NCBI GenBank assembly: GCA_003532195.1
Contig: DOFA01000201.1
Span: 1-8,533, forward strand
Length of the DNA: 8,533 bases
Source: Clostridiales bacterium
GTDB lineage: Bacteria; Bacillota; Clostridia; Saccharofermentanales; UBA5734
Direction of reading: 5' to 3'
Each line of letters begins with the position of its first letter. The stretch's first letter is position 1. The notes below the pieces were generated by a model that ran no database searches, was not told where the DNA came from, and saw only the letters and a program-made list of their open reading frames with translations. This document shows, one piece after another, positions 6,694 to 8,533 of this stretch. The position numbers and the translations under genes were made by a program.

Positions 6694-6721
6694 ATTATAG
6701 CAGGTATGATTTGAATTGCAA
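6694..6721 (-). promoter_or_regulatory. Promoter of the major-type pilin gene
   Basis: On the minus strand TTGCAA (6721-6716) is followed after 16 bases by TATAAT (6699-6694), which is preceded by TGC, an extended -10. Transcription would start near 6687, giving a leader of about 130 bases. That leader holds a small CGGAG/CTCCG hairpin at 6601-6615. Confidence 0.7.
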
Positions 6722-6825
6722 TAGGTTCATGACAAATCGTGCAAGAATATTTTATTGCAATGTCACTTAAAAATAACAATTATAATACATTTTGGCTACC
6801 AGTCCGATTTTCGCTCCGGCGCCGG

Positions 6826-6855
6826 TTGTTCTGCCGGATAATTATGATGTATAAT
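6826..6855 (+). promoter_or_regulatory. Candidate promoter for the coiled-coil membrane protein gene
   Basis: TTGTTC (6826-6831) and a perfect TATAAT (6850-6855) are separated by 18 bases. Other candidates on the same strand are TATAAT at 6781-6786, with TTGCAA 20 bases upstream, and TTGCCC (6948-6953) with TATTAT (6972-6977). Which is used cannot be decided from sequence. Confidence 0.35.
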
Positions 6856-7052
6856 AAAACAGATCATCAGGCGTAACGGCTGTTTCACGGCTTGTCCGCC
6901 GGCTTTTACGGTCTGGCAGCCTGGTCGTGCCGAGGTCGCCGGCTGGTTTGCCCGACGGGTAGCTGATAACCTATTATAGAATGAATGGCCGGGATTGTAT
7001 ACCCCGGGATTAATATTTAGAATCGAGCAGATTGGCGGGAGGCCTAAACGCT

Positions 7053-8533
7053 ATGTGGCAAGAATTGGTTCAACAAGTCGGTGTAATCTGGATCATTCTG
7101 GTTTTTCTGACGACCGCCGGTCTGATCGCCCTGACGGCCTTTTTCTTCGTGTCCTTGCGCGGATTGGCGCTGGCCAGCCGCAACCGCCTGCAGAAGCTGG
7201 ACCAGGACGTCGACGCCCTCGAAAACTGCCGGATTGAAAACCTGAAACCCGTGCAGGAGCTGGTCGGCCAGCAGATGAACGAGGATTTCCAGAAATTTTT
7301 TAACCGATTGGCGGAGGATAGCACGGCGATGTTCGGCTCGGTCTGGGTTCCGGATCCGGTCAGCCGGCTGCCGCTGCCGGATATCCTGCCGGCTCCGGCG
7401 CGGGCGGTTTTCCGCAAAACCCTGGGTTCGGCGGTTATCCTCGGCGGCGCAGCTGTTTCGGCCCTGGCGCTGTCGACCGGCTATGCCATAAACGGTTCGT
7501 TGGCCGATGCCGCGTTTCTCCGCTTCCTGGCCCTGATGCCGCTGGTGATTTCCGGCATCGGCCTGCTGGTCCTGCACCAGGCCGGCGAAAAATATTACCA
7601 GATAGTCCGGCATGCCTGGCAACAGCTGATGGTCAGCCTCGAACGCCGGCTGCCGGTTTACACGCAGGCCGCGGAGACCGCGATCATGCTCAACCACATG
7701 AAGGAGTACGATGCCCGGATGTCTTCCTCGGTGCAGGTTTTATCCGACCAGGTCCGGCTGCTGGCTTCCGGCAAGATGAGCGACGCGGTCGCCGGCGCGG
7801 TCAAATACGTCATGTCCGCGACCGTCGCGCCGGCGATCACCAAGAGCACCGAATCCCTGTCCCTGCTGGCCCAGCAGCTGGAGACCAGGCAGATGCAGGC
7901 CGAACAGGTTTTGGCGCGGCTTTATGCCGAGATGGAAACCCGCCAGCACAAACAGTCGGATTTATGGTTCAAGCGCTACCAGGAGATTTCCGAGGTTCTG
8001 GAAGAACAGCAGAATAAAATGCTGCAGAATATGGCCGCCAGCCAGCAGGAGCTGGTTGACAACCTGAGCAAAGGCCAGACGCTGTCCCTGGAGCGGATCA
8101 ACGACGAACAGCACAAGACCCTGATGCACGTCAACACGACTACCCAGAAAGCCTGGTCGGTCCTGCAGGAGAAGCTGACCCAGATCATCACCCAGCTGGC
8201 CGAAGGGCAGACGAAGCTGCTGACCGGATTGAACGAGCAGCAGCAGCAGACCCTGACCCAGGTGAGCGCAACCAGCGAGAAGACGGCGGCTGCGATGCGC
8301 CAGCAATATGACAGCATTATCGATAAAATGCGCCAGACCCAGGCTGATATCTGGGAGCAGCTGGCAGCGCGCCAGACCCAGGCCTATGACAATCTGCTCT
8401 CCCATCAAAAAGAGTCTTTCGGCGCGGTGGCGGCCCAGCAGCAGCAGGCCTACCAGCAGGCGGCCCAGGCCCAGCAGGAAGGCCTGCAGCTGATGCGCAG
8501 CCAGCAGGGCGAAGCCATCCGGCAGTTGACCGA
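7053..8533 (+). CDS. Membrane-anchored long coiled-coil protein with TolQ/ExbB/ZorA-like topology (3' partial)
   Basis: The frame is open from the ATG to the window end: 493 residues with no stop seen. GGGAGG (7037-7042), 10 bases upstream, supports the start. A first transmembrane helix (about 11-35) is followed by a soluble loop of about 90 residues, two close hydrophobic helices (about 124-146 and 155-174) and then a continuous, Gln/Glu/Ala/Leu-rich helical tail from about 178 on. The tail has runs of QQQQ and a repeated segment 44 residues apart. One helix, a cytoplasmic loop, a helix pair and a cytoplasmic tail is the layout of TolQ/ExbB/MotA-type proton-channel subunits, and of ZorA with its long tail. 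I do not see the Gly-rich motif usual in their second helix, and Arg157 sits at the edge of the third helix. It could instead be an unrelated scaffold. Codon use matches the pil genes. The function is unknown to me. Confidence 0.75.
   Translation, partial: MWQELVQQVGVIWIILVFLTTAGLIALTAFFFVSLRGLALASRNRLQKLDQDVDALENCRIENLKPVQELVGQQMNEDFQKFFNRLAEDSTAMFGSVWVPDPVSRLPLPDILPAPARAVFRKTLGSAVILGGAAVSALALSTGYAINGSLADAAFLRFLALMPLVISGIGLLVLHQAGEKYYQIVRHAWQQLMVSLERRLPVYTQAAETAIMLNHMKEYDARMSSSVQVLSDQVRLLASGKMSDAVAGAVKYVMSATVAPAITKSTESLSLLAQQLETRQMQAEQVLARLYAEMETRQHKQSDLWFKRYQEISEVLEEQQNKMLQNMAASQQELVDNLSKGQTLSLERINDEQHKTLMHVNTTTQKAWSVLQEKLTQIITQLAEGQTKLLTGLNEQQQQTLTQVSATSEKTAAAMRQQYDSIIDKMRQTQADIWEQLAARQTQAYDNLLSHQKESFGAVAAQQQQAYQQAAQAQQEGLQLMRSQQGEAIRQLT
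8073..8288 (+). repeat. Internal protein repeat in the coiled-coil tail
   Basis: Residues 341-368 (GQTLSLERINDEQHKTL...) and 385-412 (GQTKLLTGLNEQQQQTL...) align without gaps with 11 identities in 28. The offset is 44 residues, four times 11, which fits a hendecad coiled coil built by duplication. Further RQTQA motifs follow at about 427 and 440. Confidence 0.5.

Larger units (their letters stand above)
6558..7052. other. Divergent intergenic region between the pilin gene and the coiled-coil membrane gene
   Basis: I see no gene in these roughly 500 bases. The left half is AT-rich and carries the pilin promoter plus two copies of the palindrome ATTGCAAT (6715-6722 and 6754-6761). The right half is GC-rich and holds the palindrome CCGGCGCCGG (6816-6825). 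It also has short pairing arms (CGTAA/TTACG at 6872-6876 and 6906-6910; CAGCC/GGCTG at 6917-6921 and 6941-6945) and a direct repeat CCGGGATT (6989-6996 and 7004-7011). These could make a structured 5' leader for the 7053 gene. I do not recognise a known riboswitch. Confidence 0.5.

Noticed and set aside
6844..6876. Tiny open frame ATGATGTATAAT... in the divergent region
   Set aside because: It has only 10 codons and no SD, and it overlaps a probable -10 box.
6900..6960. c-di-GMP-I riboswitch on the minus strand, suggested by GGGCAAACC at 6945-6953
   Set aside because: The GAAA loop and the ACGCAAAGCC core do not follow in order. The nearby ACCGTAAAAGCC has extra bases, and no minus-strand gene starts nearby.
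7044..7697. 217-codon open frame on the minus strand, opposite the membrane coiled-coil gene
   Set aside because: The product is Gln/Arg-rich low complexity with no usable start context. The plus-strand frame has clear membrane helices, a good SD and continues to the window end.
7962..8408. 148-codon open frame on the minus strand
   Set aside because: Its Leu-rich, repetitive product is the reverse complement of the CAG-rich coiled-coil coding region. It is a shadow.
8235..8460. CAG runs as a microsatellite or CRISPR-like repeat
   Set aside because: They are in-frame Gln codons within a coiled coil, without regular spacers.
1..8533. tRNA, rRNA, CRISPR array, insertion sequence or integration site
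   Set aside because: I read both strands and saw no cloverleaf, no regularly spaced repeats, no transposase and no terminal inverted repeats.

Overview
The window holds part of a type IV pilus (T4P) locus from a bacterium that is probably a monoderm Bacillota, perhaps a Clostridia-type anaerobe. Three points suggest this. The inner-membrane platform genes pilM-pilN-pilO are not followed by pilP or the secretin gene pilQ. The main pilins are short and lack cysteine. The Shine-Dalgarno (SD) sites are strong and purine-rich. The genes are fairly GC-rich, while the spacers between the pilin genes are AT-rich and carry sigma-A-like promoters. I cannot name the genus.

Layout. At 1-2363 (+) lie the 3' part of pilM and complete pilN and pilO, tightly packed as an operon. 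A strong hairpin at 2426-2456 lies in the convergent gap. At 2529-6557, all on the minus strand and transcribed toward pilMNO, are five prepilin or pilin-like genes. In transcription order they are a small major-type pilin (6147-6557), a paralogue of it (5575-5949), a large PilX/GspK-like pilin-like protein without Glu5 (4119-5354), a minor pilin with a Thr/Ala/Pro-rich linker (3089-4087), and a small minor pilin (2529-3071). A textbook intrinsic terminator (6098-6128) separates the first pilin gene from its paralogue. Good extended -10 promoters precede the first pilin gene and the three-gene minor-pilin operon. A roughly 500-bp divergent intergenic region (6558-7052) follows. From 7053 to the window end (+) runs an open frame of at least 493 codons encoding a membrane protein with a very long Gln-rich helical tail.

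How the genes fit together. PilM (cytoplasmic, actin-like) should bind the N-terminal motif of PilN, and PilN pairs with PilO to form the alignment complex around the pilus motor. The two small pilins are candidates for the fibre subunit, and the three minor pilins for the priming or tip complex. The terminator after the first pilin and the separate promoters suggest that subunit and tip proteins are made in different amounts.

The least ordinary item is the 7053 gene. Its membrane layout (one N-terminal helix, a cytoplasmic loop of about 90 residues, two closely spaced helices, a long cytoplasmic tail) resembles TolQ/ExbB/MotA/ZorA stator proteins. I do not see the family's conserved motif, so this is a hypothesis.
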